In this document: one piece after another, positions 46,195 through 55,490 of the stretch
Layout: each line of letters starts with the position of its first letter
Numbering within the stretch: position 1 is the first letter of the stretch
NCBI GenBank assembly: GCA_030762935.1
Contig: CM060883.1
Span: 97,600,001 to 97,664,000, forward strand
DNA: 64,000 bases
Direction: 5' to 3'
DNA from: Hymenopus coronatus
Taxonomy: Eukaryota > Arthropoda > Insecta > Mantodea > Hymenopodidae
Translations under genes and position numbers: made by a program
The notes under the pieces: model-generated
What the model was told of the DNA's origin: nothing
The model's input: the letters and a program-made list of their open reading frames with translations, nothing else
Databases searched by the model: none

Positions 46195-46505
46195 TTGAAA
46201 AAAAAATTCATAAACATAACATCACCTGGCACCTAACAACAAATATCTCATTAAACCAAGAAAATCTGATCGCACCTAAGAGAAAATGTCAGGAATCCAC
46301 AGAATCAAAGGTGAAAATTACGTTATGGTAAACATCAGAAAAACAAAAAGAAGCATAGGCATCTGGTTCAAGGAACATTGGCATTGCGTCAAATTGAAGC
46401 AGATGGAAATGTGAGCAGCTGCCGCATGGTGTTACCCAAAACCATGAAACAGGAACCAATATCAGGGTAATAAAGCCACTCATTACAGGCTACCTTGAGG
46501 AATAA
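46195..46505 (+). mobile_element. Degraded Penelope-like element fragment (GIY-YIG region)
   Basis: The plus strand reads KMSGIHRIKGENYVMVNIRK then TKRSIGIWFKEHWHCVKLKQ. This matches the PLE pattern 'KSGIYxIKCxxCxxxYIGQTKRSIxTRFKEHxRxxKLKQ' with the Cys pair and YIG residues lost. Downstream, HETG...IRVIKPL-like codons are visible in another frame. Confidence 0.65.
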
Positions 46506-46809
46506 TTACCAATGTTTATTTTAAAAATATGCAACTTTACTTTAATAGAACAACTTCGATACTTTCATGATCAGATATGGGTGAAGATGTATATAAAGAA
46601 ATTTAAAACTGCATCATGACCTTTGATTTTCAGTTAATCAACAGGCCACTAGAGCACACACTGGATGTGATACATTTATATGAGACATCTGAAAATTCAG
46701 TTGAAAGGAGCAAATACCAAGATGATTAGAGCAGTACACAATATTTTTACAGCGAAATTTTCTGCATAACCATAGATGTAAAAAGGGGGATACAAGATAT
46801 GAAGGATAA

Positions 46810-46883
46810 CCCACATTAAAAAATCTGATGTGGTCTAATCACATGACTTTCTCTACCTCTTGGTAACAAACTACTGTTAAAAT
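46810..46883 (-). repeat. Dispersed repeat family A, left part of an interrupted copy
   Basis: Starts AAAAAATCTGATGTGGTCTA, runs through CACATGACTTTCTCTACCTC to CTACTGTTAAAAT and stops at the insertion point of the PLE fragment. The same copy resumes at 52604. Confidence 0.85.
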
Positions 46884-46993
46884 AAAAAAATAAAAGAATT
46901 TGAGTTGGTTTTTGTAACATAAACATCACTTATTTTTACTTACTGGGGACCGGTTTCGGGTAACAGTTGTTCCCATTTTCAATCCTTAATTCC
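46884..46993 (-). mobile_element. Solo 110-bp PLE 3' end with 10-bp target duplication
   Basis: On the minus strand the insert consists of GGAATTAAGGATTGAAAATG, the hammerhead-like motif (46945-46984) and the common tail (ACTTACTG-complement region to TTGAGTTGG-complement). It is closely similar to 55383-55490. The flanking CTGTTAAAAT (46874-46883 and 52604-52613) is its target duplication, now separated by the later 5.6 kb insertion. Confidence 0.82.
46945..46984 (-). ncRNA. Hammerhead-ribozyme-like motif (variant core)
   Basis: Minus strand: core UUGAAAA in place of CUGANGA, stem II GGG/CCC, CGAAACCGGUC with palindromic stem III ACCGGU, triplet GUC, stem I partly lost (GGA versus CCC). Probably degenerate. 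Confidence 0.4.
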
Positions 46994-47052
46994 CTGTGAT
47001 AGTTGAAAATGAGTCGGAATGGTAACACTCACCTCACTTATGTGTAATTATG

Positions 47053-47098
47053 TTCAAAACATATGTTTCAAGGGCAATTGCCCTCTTCTTCAGTTGAA
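47053..47098 (-). ncRNA. Hammerhead-ribozyme-like motif overlapping the PLE stop codon
   Basis: Minus strand: stem I UUCAA/UUGAA, core CUGAAGA, extra A, stem II with GGGC/GCCC around AAUU, GAA, stem III AC/GU with loop AUAU (palindrome ACAUAUGU), triplet GUU. The stem II hairpin encodes the C-terminal EEGNCP of the protein. Confidence 0.55.
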
Positions 47099-49572
47099 GT
47101 CCGACTGATGGCTGGTATTTGTGCTCTGTGGTCTATTACGGTGGAGCCATCTGGTGTTCTCAGAAGAAGTTCAAAATCATGTGGCAGTATTTCAAAATTC
47201 ATCAGTTGGTCTTTTTGTTGTGTAATGAGAATATTCTCCCAAACTGTAAGTTCTGCCGGGTTGTTTACAGGTTTTAGCAATTTTATGTCATTTTGTATTT
47301 CATGATGTGATGTCCAAAAATGGTATGCTACTGCCGATTTATCTGTTTGTTTCTGTTTGATATATCTGAAATGTTCTTTTAGCCTTGTTTCCAGTCTTCT
47401 TTTTGTTTGGCCAATGTAACATGATTTGCAGTCCTTGCAATCAATTCTGTAGATGCCTGATCTCTGGTTTGTAGGTATGGGGTCTTTAATGTCTGTTTTC
47501 AAAGCATTTTTTATGTTGAATTGGTTACTTGAAGCTAAACTTATATTGTATTTCTTGAAAATTTTTTTGAATTTCCTATCTGCTGTTGGGTGATAGGTGA
47601 ATTTTTTATATATAACTTTCGGTTTTTGTATGGACAAAGTGGTGATTTGTTTTAAGGTTAATTTCTCCTTATGTTTTTTAATTTTTTGGTCAATGATGTC
47701 TGGGTTAAAACCATTGGCTGAGGCTATATGTCTTAGTTGGAGGTATTCTGTGTTGTACTCTTCTGGGTCAAGTGGGATGCTGAGGAGTCTGTGTACTGAA
47801 CTGTTGAAGACTGCCTGTTTATGAGGTTCTGGGTTGAAACTATTCTGTTTTATGTAATTGTCTGTATGTGTGGTCTTCCTGTAGATGCCATAAGTGATCT
47901 TTTGTTCTTTCCGTGTTAGTTTTAGGTCCAGGTATGGTAGCATTTGGTCTTTTTCTGTTTCCATTGTGAATTGTATGTACCTGTCCTGTAGGTTTAGTAA
48001 TTTTAGAAAGTCTTCTGCTAATTTTTTGGGGACCACCGCAAAAACATCATCAACATATCTAAACCATTTTTTGAATATATTCGGAAAACTGGAGGTTATA
48101 TGTACTTCAAGTCGTCCCATGTACAGATTTGCTAAAAAGGGCGAAAATGGGTTACCCATCGCTAAGCCTGATGATTGTCTGTAAAATCTACCATTGAATT
48201 GGAAATAATTCTGGTTGATGCAAAGTTCTGTTAAAGTATGGAAGTCTTCTATTTCTTTCTGGTTTAAGTCTATGCCCCTGAGCCATGCTTTGAAGGTTTC
48301 AAGTAACTTGTTGACTGGGATGCTGGTGAATAATGATTTCACATCAAACGAAACCAACAACTCATTGTTTGAAACTTTGTACTCTTCTAGATGTTCTATT
48401 AGTTCTATGGAGTTTTTAATGGAAAGGTGGTTGTGTTCCGGGAAGCTATTGAATTTGTTAATTAACCACTTAGATAATTTGTAGGTTGGAGAGTTTATGC
48501 AATTGACTATTGGTCTCATGGGTTTGTCCAGTTTGTGGATTTTTGGCAAAGCATAAAGACGTGGTAGAGTTGGGTTTGCTTCTTTCATTTTGAATTTTTC
48601 TAGTTTAGGTATAACTTCTGTTCTTTCTATTGTACGTTTTAAGGATGTTATCAGTGTGTTTAATGGGTTTTTACTTATTTCTGTATATTCTTTATTCTCT
48701 AAAAGGGTTTCTACTTTTGAAATGTAACCTTTTTTGTCCATTATGACTGTTGTGTTTCCCTTATCTGCTTTTAAGAAAACTACCGGTTTTTTGTTTAAGG
48801 ACCTGATTATTTGTTTATGTTTGTTCTTCTGTATTTTTGTGTCTTTGATTTCCTGCAGTATAGGTGCAACTTCTTTCTTTATTGTTAATTGATCGATCCA
48901 GTTTAGTTCTTTTGTAGCTATTTCTATGTCCGCTATATAATCCTGTACGTTGGTCGAGAATTGAGTGCAAGTTTTGAAGCCCTTGTTTAAAAATGTAATT
49001 TCTTCGTTATTGAAGGTTTCTTCTGAAAGATTTACTACGTTCACATTCGTTGGTTTGTTTGACTGTATTTTGAGTTGGGTTTGGTTTTTCTGCGTCGTTT
49101 TGCTAATTAGTTTCTCCAATTTCTTTTTAAGTTTCATTGTTTTTTCGTGCATTATTCTATTGAGTTTTTCTAAAAGATTTTGTTGAATGTTTTTCCAAAT
49201 GATGTCCCCTACATTTTGCACAAGTTTCATATGTGACGCATATAGCTGGAGTTCTAATTTATTTAGCGTGGCATAGTGTTTGTTTCTTGCAAGTGTGATA
49301 ACTTTCCTATCTGCGGCTTTTTGTATCATACTGTTGTTGTCGAATTTTATGAATTTTCTGACAAAAATCGGCGTTACGCGGTGTCTTAGGCATAGGTTCA
49401 AAAAGCGTATGTCGGCAAGTAGCGTTCTTCTTTTGATCTGGTTTTTGAGAAATATCTTGATATCTTTTTTGTTATTGTCTAAAGTTTTATTAAATGAATC
49501 ATACCTGCAGTAATCTTGTGGTGAGCACATGTTCCAATTATCTTGACGATTTCCGGTTTGGGTAGAGCACAT
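47068..49572 (-). CDS. Penelope-like retroelement polyprotein (RT + GIY-YIG endonuclease), intact
   Basis: 834 codons from ATG at 49570-49572 to TGA at 47068-47070, uninterrupted. The N-terminal 270 residues are basic and unassigned. The region VVFLKADKGNTTVIMDKKGY and LPRLYALPKIHK leads into the reverse transcriptase: LLVSFDVKSLFTSIP (first catalytic Asp), SSGLAMGNPFSPFLANLYM, and FRYVDDVFAVVP, with YVDD at about residues 506-509. A linker holds CKDCKSC, and the GIY-YIG nuclease begins at about residue 706 (GIYRIDC...CYIGQTKRRLETRLKEHF), then DKSAVAYHFW and WENIL. This is the endonuclease-containing PLE architecture. It differs from the plus copy at about 14 residues by eye. The hammerhead-like motif overlaps the last codons and the stop. 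Coding capacity looks intact; activity is unknown. Confidence 0.93.
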   Translation of the reverse strand: MCSTQTGNRQDNWNMCSPQDYCRYDSFNKTLDNNKKDIKIFLKNQIKRRTLLADIRFLNLCLRHRVTPIFVRKFIKFDNNSMIQKAADRKVITLARNKHYATLNKLELQLYASHMKLVQNVGDIIWKNIQQNLLEKLNRIMHEKTMKLKKKLEKLISKTTQKNQTQLKIQSNKPTNVNVVNLSEETFNNEEITFLNKGFKTCTQFSTNVQDYIADIEIATKELNWIDQLTIKKEVAPILQEIKDTKIQKNKHKQIIRSLNKKPVVFLKADKGNTTVIMDKKGYISKVETLLENKEYTEISKNPLNTLITSLKRTIERTEVIPKLEKFKMKEANPTLPRLYALPKIHKLDKPMRPIVNCINSPTYKLSKWLINKFNSFPEHNHLSIKNSIELIEHLEEYKVSNNELLVSFDVKSLFTSIPVNKLLETFKAWLRGIDLNQKEIEDFHTLTELCINQNYFQFNGRFYRQSSGLAMGNPFSPFLANLYMGRLEVHITSSFPNIFKKWFRYVDDVFAVVPKKLAEDFLKLLNLQDRYIQFTMETEKDQMLPYLDLKLTRKEQKITYGIYRKTTHTDNYIKQNSFNPEPHKQAVFNSSVHRLLSIPLDPEEYNTEYLQLRHIASANGFNPDIIDQKIKKHKEKLTLKQITTLSIQKPKVIYKKFTYHPTADRKFKKIFKKYNISLASSNQFNIKNALKTDIKDPIPTNQRSGIYRIDCKDCKSCYIGQTKRRLETRLKEHFRYIKQKQTDKSAVAYHFWTSHHEIQNDIKLLKPVNNPAELTVWENILITQQKDQLMNFEILPHDFELLLRTPDGSTVIDHRAQIPAISRTSTEEEGNCP

Positions 49573-49680
49573 GTTGTTAACGTCGGATTTTTACTTCTGT
49601 CGACTTGTAGGCCGTAATTCAAATTAAATAACTCAGAAGTTTGAGACAAGTGAAGTTTTAATCAATGTGATAGTTGAAAA

Positions 49681-49920
49681 TACCGCCACATGATTTTGAA
49701 CTTCTACTGAGAACACCAGATGGCTCCACCGTAATAGACCATAGAGCACAAATACCAGCCATCAGTCGGACTTCAACTGAAGAAGAGGGCAATTGCTCTT
49801 GAAACATATGTTTTGAACATAATTACATATAAGTGAGGTGAGTGTTACTATTCCGACTCATTTTCAACTATCACATTGATTAAAACTTCACTTGTCTCAA
49901 ACTTCTGAGTTATTTAATTT
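49681..49920 (+). repeat. Upstream pseudo-LTR (pLTR) of the plus-strand PLE
   Basis: Direct repeat of 52352-52591 (offset 2671 bp). It starts within the final coding segment (PPHDFELLLRTPDG...) and runs through the hammerhead-like motif and 3' end to TTATTTAATTT. This arrangement, a partial upstream copy joined to a full element, is the known pLTR structure of Penelope elements. Confidence 0.9.
49772..49817 (+). ncRNA. Hammerhead-ribozyme-like motif in upstream pLTR
   Basis: Same fold as 52443-52488, with one stem II change (GGGC opposite GCUC) that weakens a pair. Core CUGAAGA at 49777-49783, stem I UUCAA/UUGAA, triplet GUU. Confidence 0.55.
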
Positions 49921-49968
49921 GAATTACGGCCTACAAGTCGACAGAAGTAAAAATCCGACGTTAACAAC

Positions 49969-52473
49969 ATGTGCTCTACCCAAACCGGAAATCGTCAAGA
50001 TAATTGGAACATGTGCTCACCACAAGATTACTGCAGGTATGATTCATTTAATAAAACTTTAGACAATAACAAAAAAGATATCAAGATATTTCTCAAAAAC
50101 CAGATCAAAAGAAGAACGCTACTTGCCGACATACGCTTTTTGAACCTATGCATAAGACACCGCGTAACGCCGATTTTTGTCAGAAAGTTCATAAAATTCG
50201 ACAACAACAGTATGATACAAAAAGCCGCAGATAGGAAAGTTATCACACTTGCAAGAAACAAACACTATGCCATGCTAAATAAATTAGAACTCCAGCTATA
50301 CGCATCACATATGAAACTTGTGCAAAATGTAGGGGACATCATTTGGAAAAACATTCAACAAAATCTTTTAGAAAAACTCAATAGAATAATGCACAAAAAA
50401 ACAATGAAACTTAAAAAGAAATTGGAGAAACTAATTAGCAAAACGACGCGGAAAAACCAAACCCAACTCAAAATACAGTCAAACAAACCAACGAATGTGA
50501 ACATAGTGAATCTTTCGGAAGAAACCTTCAATAACGAAGAAATTACATTTTTAAACAAGGGCTTCAAAACTTGCACTCAATTCTCGACCAACGTACAGGA
50601 TTATATAGCGGACATAGAAATAGCTACAAAAGAACTAAACCGGATCGATCAATTAACAATAAAGAAAGAAGTTGCACCTATACTGCAGGAAATCAAAGAC
50701 ACAAAAATACATAAGAACAAACATAAACAAATAATCAGGTCCTTACACAAAAAACCGGTAGTTTTCTTAAAAGCAGATAAGGGAAACACAACAGTCATAA
50801 TGGACAAAAAAGGTTACATTTCAAAAGTAGAAACCCTTTTAGAGAATAAAGAATATACAGAAATAAGTAAAAACCCATTAAACACACTGATAACATCCTT
50901 AAAACGTACAATAGAAAGAACAGAAGTTATACCTAAACTAGAAAAATTCAAAATGAAAGAAGCAAACCCAACTCTACCACGTCTTTATGCTTTGCCAAAA
51001 ATCCACAAACCGGACAAACCCATGAGACCAATAGTCAATTGCATAAACTCTCCAACCTACAAATTATCTAAGTGGTTAGTTAACAAATTCAATAGCTTCC
51101 CGGAACACAACCACCTTTCCATTAAAAACTCCATAGAACTAATAGAACATCTAGAAGAGTACAAAGTTTCAAACAATGAGTTGTTGGTTTCGTTTGATGT
51201 GAAATCATTATTCACCAGCATCCCAGTCAACAAGTTACTTGAAACCTTCAAAGCATGGCTCAGGGGCATAGACTTAAACCAGAAAGAAATAGAAGACTTC
51301 CATACTTTAACAGAACTTTGCATCAACCAGAATTATTTCCAATTCAATGGTAGATTTTACAGACAATCATCAGGCTTAGCGATGGGTAACCCATTTTCGC
51401 CCTTTTTAGCAAATCTGTACATGGGACGACTTGAAGTACATATAACCTCCAGTTTTCCGAATATATTCAAAAAATGGTTTAGATATGTTGATGATGTTTT
51501 TGCGGTGGTCCCCAAAAAATTAGCAGAAGACTCTCTAAAATTACTAAACCTACAGGACAGGTACATACAATTCAGAATGGAAACAGAAAAAGACCAAATG
51601 CTACCATACTTGGACCTAAAACTAACACGGAAAGAACAAAAGATCACTTATGGCATCTACAGGAAGACCACACATACAGACAATTACATAAAACAGAATA
51701 GTTTCAACCCAGAACCTCATAAACAGGCAGTCTTCAACAGTTCAGTACACAGACTCCTCAGCATCCCACTTGACCCAGAAGAGTACAACACAGAATACCT
51801 CCAACTAAGACATATAGCCTCAGCCAATGGTTTTAACCCAGACATCATTGACCAAAAAATTAAAAAACATAAGGAGAAATTAACCTTAAAACAAATCACC
51901 ACTTTGTCCATACAAAAACCGAAAGTTATATATAAAAAATTCACCTATCACCCAACAGCAGATAGGAAATTCAAAAAAATTTTCAAGAAATACAATATAA
52001 GTTTAGCTTCAAGTAACCAATTCAACATAAAAAATGCTTTGAAAACAGACATTAAAGACCCCATACCTACAAACCAGAGATCAGGCATCTACAGAATTGA
52101 TTGCAAGGACTGCAAATCATGTTACATTGGCCAAACAAAAAGAAGACTGGAAACAAGGCTAAAAGAACATTTCAGATATATCAAACAGAAACAAACAGAT
52201 AAATCGGCAGTAGCATACCATTTTTGGACATCACATCATGAAATACAAAATGACATAAAATTGCTAAAACCTGTAAACAACCCGGCAGAACTTACAGTTT
52301 GGGAGAATATTCTCATTACACAACAAAAAGACCAACTGATGAATTTTGAAATACCGCCACATGATTTTGAACTTCTACTGAGAACACCAGATGGCTCCAC
52401 CGTAATAGACCACAGAGCACAAATACCAACCATCAGTCGGACTTCAACTGAAGAAGAGGGCAATTGCCCTTGA
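49969..52473 (+). CDS. Penelope-like retroelement polyprotein (RT + GIY-YIG endonuclease), intact
   Basis: 834 codons, ATG 49969 to TGA 52471-52473, no interruption. Domain order is as in its minus-strand partner: basic N-terminus; RT with LLVSFDVKSLFTSIP, SGLAMGNPFSPFLANLYMG and FRYVDDVFAVVP (YVDD 506-509); linker with CKDCKSC; and GIY-YIG nuclease from about residue 706 with YIGQTKRR, LKEHFRYIKQ and SAVAYHFW. It is preceded by a pLTR (49681-49920) and followed by the second pLTR (52352-52591), so this copy has the complete canonical PLE layout. The first ATG was chosen because both copies share it and the identity continues into the mirrored leader. About 14 of 834 residues differ between the two copies, including the apparently neutral L/P at FEI(L/P)PHD. 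Confidence 0.94.
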   Translation: MCSTQTGNRQDNWNMCSPQDYCRYDSFNKTLDNNKKDIKIFLKNQIKRRTLLADIRFLNLCIRHRVTPIFVRKFIKFDNNSMIQKAADRKVITLARNKHYAMLNKLELQLYASHMKLVQNVGDIIWKNIQQNLLEKLNRIMHKKTMKLKKKLEKLISKTTRKNQTQLKIQSNKPTNVNIVNLSEETFNNEEITFLNKGFKTCTQFSTNVQDYIADIEIATKELNRIDQLTIKKEVAPILQEIKDTKIHKNKHKQIIRSLHKKPVVFLKADKGNTTVIMDKKGYISKVETLLENKEYTEISKNPLNTLITSLKRTIERTEVIPKLEKFKMKEANPTLPRLYALPKIHKPDKPMRPIVNCINSPTYKLSKWLVNKFNSFPEHNHLSIKNSIELIEHLEEYKVSNNELLVSFDVKSLFTSIPVNKLLETFKAWLRGIDLNQKEIEDFHTLTELCINQNYFQFNGRFYRQSSGLAMGNPFSPFLANLYMGRLEVHITSSFPNIFKKWFRYVDDVFAVVPKKLAEDSLKLLNLQDRYIQFRMETEKDQMLPYLDLKLTRKEQKITYGIYRKTTHTDNYIKQNSFNPEPHKQAVFNSSVHRLLSIPLDPEEYNTEYLQLRHIASANGFNPDIIDQKIKKHKEKLTLKQITTLSIQKPKVIYKKFTYHPTADRKFKKIFKKYNISLASSNQFNIKNALKTDIKDPIPTNQRSGIYRIDCKDCKSCYIGQTKRRLETRLKEHFRYIKQKQTDKSAVAYHFWTSHHEIQNDIKLLKPVNNPAELTVWENILITQQKDQLMNFEIPPHDFELLLRTPDGSTVIDHRAQIPTISRTSTEEEGNCP

Positions 52474-52591
52474 AACATATGTTTTGAACATAATTACATA
52501 TAAGTGAGGTGAGTGTTACTATTCCGACTCATTTTCAACTGTCACATTGATTAAAACTTCACTTGTCTCAAACTTCTGGGTTATTTAATTT
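52352..52591 (+). repeat. Downstream pseudo-LTR of the plus-strand PLE
   Basis: Overlaps the last 40 codons of the ORF and the whole 3' untranslated end. Differs from the upstream copy by a few substitutions (for example GCCC versus GCTC in stem II, and CTGTCAC versus CTATCAC). Confidence 0.9.
52443..52488 (+). ncRNA. Hammerhead-ribozyme-like motif at PLE 3' end
   Basis: Stem I UUCAA (52443-52447) / UUGAA (52484-52488), core CUGAAGA (52448-52454), extra A, stem II GAGGGC/GCCCUU with loop AAUU, GAA (52472-52474), stem III ACAUAUGU, U at 52483. The PLE stop codon lies inside the motif. Confidence 0.58.
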
Positions 52592-52603
52592 AACCTTAAT
52601 TCC

Positions 52604-53390
52604 CTGTTAAAATGCTTATTCTTGTAACTACTTCATGCTAATCGAGATAAACTTTGGTAGAAATGGTGGTCTTATTTCTTGCTATTTAGTATGTAGAGGG
52701 GAGGTAAGGGAGTTCTTTAGCCTAAACAATAGCTGAATCTTCTAAAAGCTGGTTTTCATGTCGATGAAATCTGTTTCTTTGCATTGCCAAGAATTTACAT
52801 ATTCCCACATGTGAAAAGTTTAAGTATTTTAAAACTGAAACCCATAACAAGAAATATCTAAAAAGTGATCAACTCCACAAAAAAATGTATATGACATAAA
52901 TTGTGTTTTAACGAGATCTGCATATTTTGTTTAGTAAGTTTCTGTCTATCTCTTACAGTTTACTAGTTATGTAAAATTCATCCAAAATAAAGAGGTCTTC
53001 AGGGACTATTCCCAAAAAAATTCAAGATATACATTTTGTCATCTAAATATCTTAGAGAGGTTTTAATAGAAATGGTTAAATCCTTTTTTAAGAAAATCAA
53101 AATTTTCGAAAATTTTCCCATGTGGGGGGATTTTCTTGAAAATCTTCATGTCACATCCTTGGAAGAAACTAAATTTAAATATCAAGTTTGGTATTTTACG
53201 GACTTTTTGTTTTTGAATTATGGTCGTGCGCGCAGGCATACGCACGCACACACACACACACACACACAATTTTTTTTACTCAAGGGTCCTAAAACATGTA
53301 TTTCTGGTGAACTCTCGGTATCAAATTTTTGGGTGGAATGAAATAGCTTCTCTATACACGTGTACATAGTATGTGAGGAGGAAGTAAAAA
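52604..53390 (-). repeat. Dispersed repeat family A, right part of an interrupted copy
   Basis: Continuation of 46810-46883. Runs from CTGTTAAAATGCTTATTCTT to the palindromic terminus (TTCTCTATACACGTGTACAT, AGTATGTGAGG). Contains a (CA)n of about 28 bp at 53241-53268. Confidence 0.85.
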
Positions 53391-53480
53391 ATCTGGTGTA
53401 CTTTTCACATAATTTTTTACATCTCTATAACACATTTTTGTTAAAACCCTTATTCTTCCATTTCTTTCATGCTAATCAAA
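53388..53480 (-). repeat. Dispersed repeat family A, short terminal fragment interrupted by a SINE
   Basis: AAAAATCTGGTGTACTTTTC then TTTTTGTTAAAACCCTTATT and TTTCATGCTAATCAAA: the non-palindromic end of a second family A copy, immediately next to the previous copy and cut by the SINE at 53481. Confidence 0.7.
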
Positions 53481-53680
53481 CACCGGGATTCAATCCCAAA
53501 CAACCGCATGTGAGATTTGTGGTGGACAAAGCGGTGTAGGGTGCATTTTTTTTGGGTTCTCTGGATTCCCTGCCATCACATTCCACCGGGGCTCCATCTT
53601 CATTCCATGTATCACCAATGTCATCACCTGTGGTGCCTCAAGTAGTAAAAACGGGCGTTAAACACTACCAAAAAAAAAAA
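53481..53680 (+). mobile_element. tRNA-derived SINE, 5'-truncated
   Basis: Same family as 45565-45797. It begins at the B box region (GGGATTCAATCCC), continues with GCATGTGAGATTTGTGGTGG and ends with AAACGGGCGTTAAACACTAC plus A-rich tail. Target duplication CTAATCAAA at 53472-53480 and 53681-53689. Confidence 0.88.
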
Positions 53681-53689
53681 CTAATCAAA

Positions 53690-54262
53690 GACCTTGGAAT
53701 TATATTACCTAGACACACCGCTGGCGCTAGAATTGCTGAAACCTCTCACATATAGGCATGTGGAGGGCAGAAAATGCTTTTTGCCATATGTTTAGTACAC
53801 TTAAAAGGTTTTTGAAGCGAAATGGTTTAAAGGTACTAGACTTTATTAATTATCATAGTGCATTACTATGCAGCATAACTGTGCCAACCACCACAAAAAT
53901 GATTGTGAGACCATTTTCCTTTCGAAGAATAAATTATAACATTTGTGATTTGTATTCCAATTCATTCCGATTTATTCTCGTGGGTTTCCTCGGTCACTAA
54001 GTGAATGGTAATTTATTTTAGGTTTCTGATACATAAACCAGAATTACCGAGTAAGTCATTAGCTGTTCTAAGATGTGACTAATTTGTGCCATCGAAATGC
54101 CATAGACTATACTCAATGCATTTTTCTCTCCATGAGAATAAAGGCAAGATGATGCTAAACCCTGACACAGTTCCTTCAATATTAGTTTTCCTTCTTATGT
54201 GACAAAAGAACTGTTTTGTGTATGTTTAATGGCATTAGAAGGCACTGCTAAAATATTATCAC
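53690..54262. other. Unassigned spacer
   Basis: No gene, repeat or element end recognised. The plus-strand open stretch 53758-54000 has no known domain. Confidence 0.4.
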
Positions 54263-55490
54263 ATTCCAGAATAAATGCTACAAACAAACAACAGGACTTG
54301 CAATGGGGAATCCTCTATCACCATTCCTAGCCGACCTATACATGAGTAATTTTGAAATACACATTACTGACTCATTCCCACACATATACAAAAAATGGTA
54401 TAGGTATGTAGATGACATCATTGCCATAGTTCCAGAAAAACTAGTAAACGATGCACTCAAACTTCTTAACTTGCAAGACAAGTCCATTCAGTTCACTATT
54501 GAGACCGAACAGGAAGGAGCCCTGCCATTCCTAGACATTAGAATAATAAAAACAAAAGAACATAGCCTGACATTTGGAATATATAGAAAATCCACCAATA
54601 CAGATAACCACATAAAGTTTGATAGCTACAACCCTACAACACACAAATATGCAACACTGAACAGTTTAACATATAGACTAGTACACATTCCCATGGAGAA
54701 GAATGAATACCAAAAAGAATACCAACAGATACTCCAAACACCTACCAATGACGGTTTCCAAAAAAGTGCAGTAGACAAGAGAATACATAAATACAAAAAA
54801 CTGAATCGCATAACACACACAACCACCCTACAGAACCCCAGTGACCAACCTCAATTCAGAAAATTCACCTTATCATCCTTGGGCACACAACAAACATCAG
54901 AAAATATTCAGGAATTATAACATCACCTTAGCTCCAAAAAACAACTACAGCATTCAGAAACTGCTGTGCAGAAATTTAAAAGATCCTATTCCTGCAGGCC
55001 AAAAACCAGAAATTTATGAAATTAAATGCTCAGACTGTAATCTGGTGTATATCGGAAGGACAAAGAGAAGTTTGGAGACCAGATTAAAGGAACACATGAG
55101 AAACCTAAAATACAAACAAATAGAAAAATCAGCAGTTGCCTATCATTTTTGGCCATCAGGACACGAAATCACACCATATATAAAACTATTAAAAACAGCT
55201 TATAAACCCACAGAATTAGATGTCTGGGAGAAGATCTACATCATGAAGAAAAAGAGCCATATCATGAATTTTGATTTGCCACCTTACAGCAACCTCTGGA
55301 AATTCATAGATCCAGCAACAGATGCCTCCACAAGTAATACACCACCACCCCCATCGTTGTTGCCAATGAAGAAAGATTTAGTCGGAATTAAGGGTTGAAA
55401 ATGGGAACAACTGTTACCTGAAACCAGTCCCCAGTAAGTAAAAATAAGTGATGTGTGTGTTACAAAAATCGACTCAAATTCTTTTATTTT
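54263..55490 (+). pseudogene. Penelope-like element, 5'-truncated, one frameshift
   Basis: Starts in the RT at FQNKCYKQTTGLAMGNPLSP. It continues with WYRYVDDIIAIVP (catalytic YVDD) and FGIYRKSTNTDNHIK to about 54870, then shifts frame into the linker (NYNITLAPKNNYSIQKLL) and the GIY-YIG domain. There GIY is changed to EIYEIKC, followed by CNLVYIGRTKRSLETRLKEH, SAVAYHFW and MNFDLPP, with a stop at 55396-55398. The N-terminal half is missing. The 3' end has a hammerhead-like motif (55392-55432) and the common tail (55445-55480). It is a different family from the 834-codon PLE, and the 110-bp solo end at 46884-46993 belongs to it. Confidence 0.9.
55392..55432 (+). ncRNA. Hammerhead-ribozyme-like motif (variant core)
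   Basis: Stem I GGG/CCC, core UUGAAAA, stem II GGG...ACC region, CUGAA, stem III AC/GU with loop CA, triplet GUC (55427-55429). C3 and G8 of the hammerhead core are changed, so cleavage is doubtful. Confidence 0.4.

Larger units (their letters stand above)
49573..49968. promoter_or_regulatory. Shared 5' region between divergent PLE ORFs
   Basis: 396 bp separate the two ATG codons. 49573-49680 and 49861-49968 are mirror images (5' leader: TAAATCCGACGTTAACAAC-like next to each ATG). The middle 49681-49860 is a piece of PLE 3' coding end with its own hammerhead-like motif. Any promoter would lie here, but I see no core promoter motif that I would defend. Confidence 0.6.
46984..52607. mobile_element. 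Head-to-head Penelope-like dimer with 14-bp target-site duplication
   Basis: The insert 46998-52593 is flanked by CCTTAATTCCCTGT (46984-46997 and 52594-52607). It is a large inverted repeat: the left arm, about 46998-49680, is the reverse complement of the right arm, about 49861-52544, with a spacer of 180 bp (49681-49860). Each arm carries one 834-codon PLE ORF, pointing outward. The spacer is a 5'-truncated piece of the PLE 3' coding end. Together with 49861-49920 it forms a direct repeat (pseudo-LTR) with 52352-52591. The whole sits inside an older PLE fragment in a family A repeat. Confidence 0.93.
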
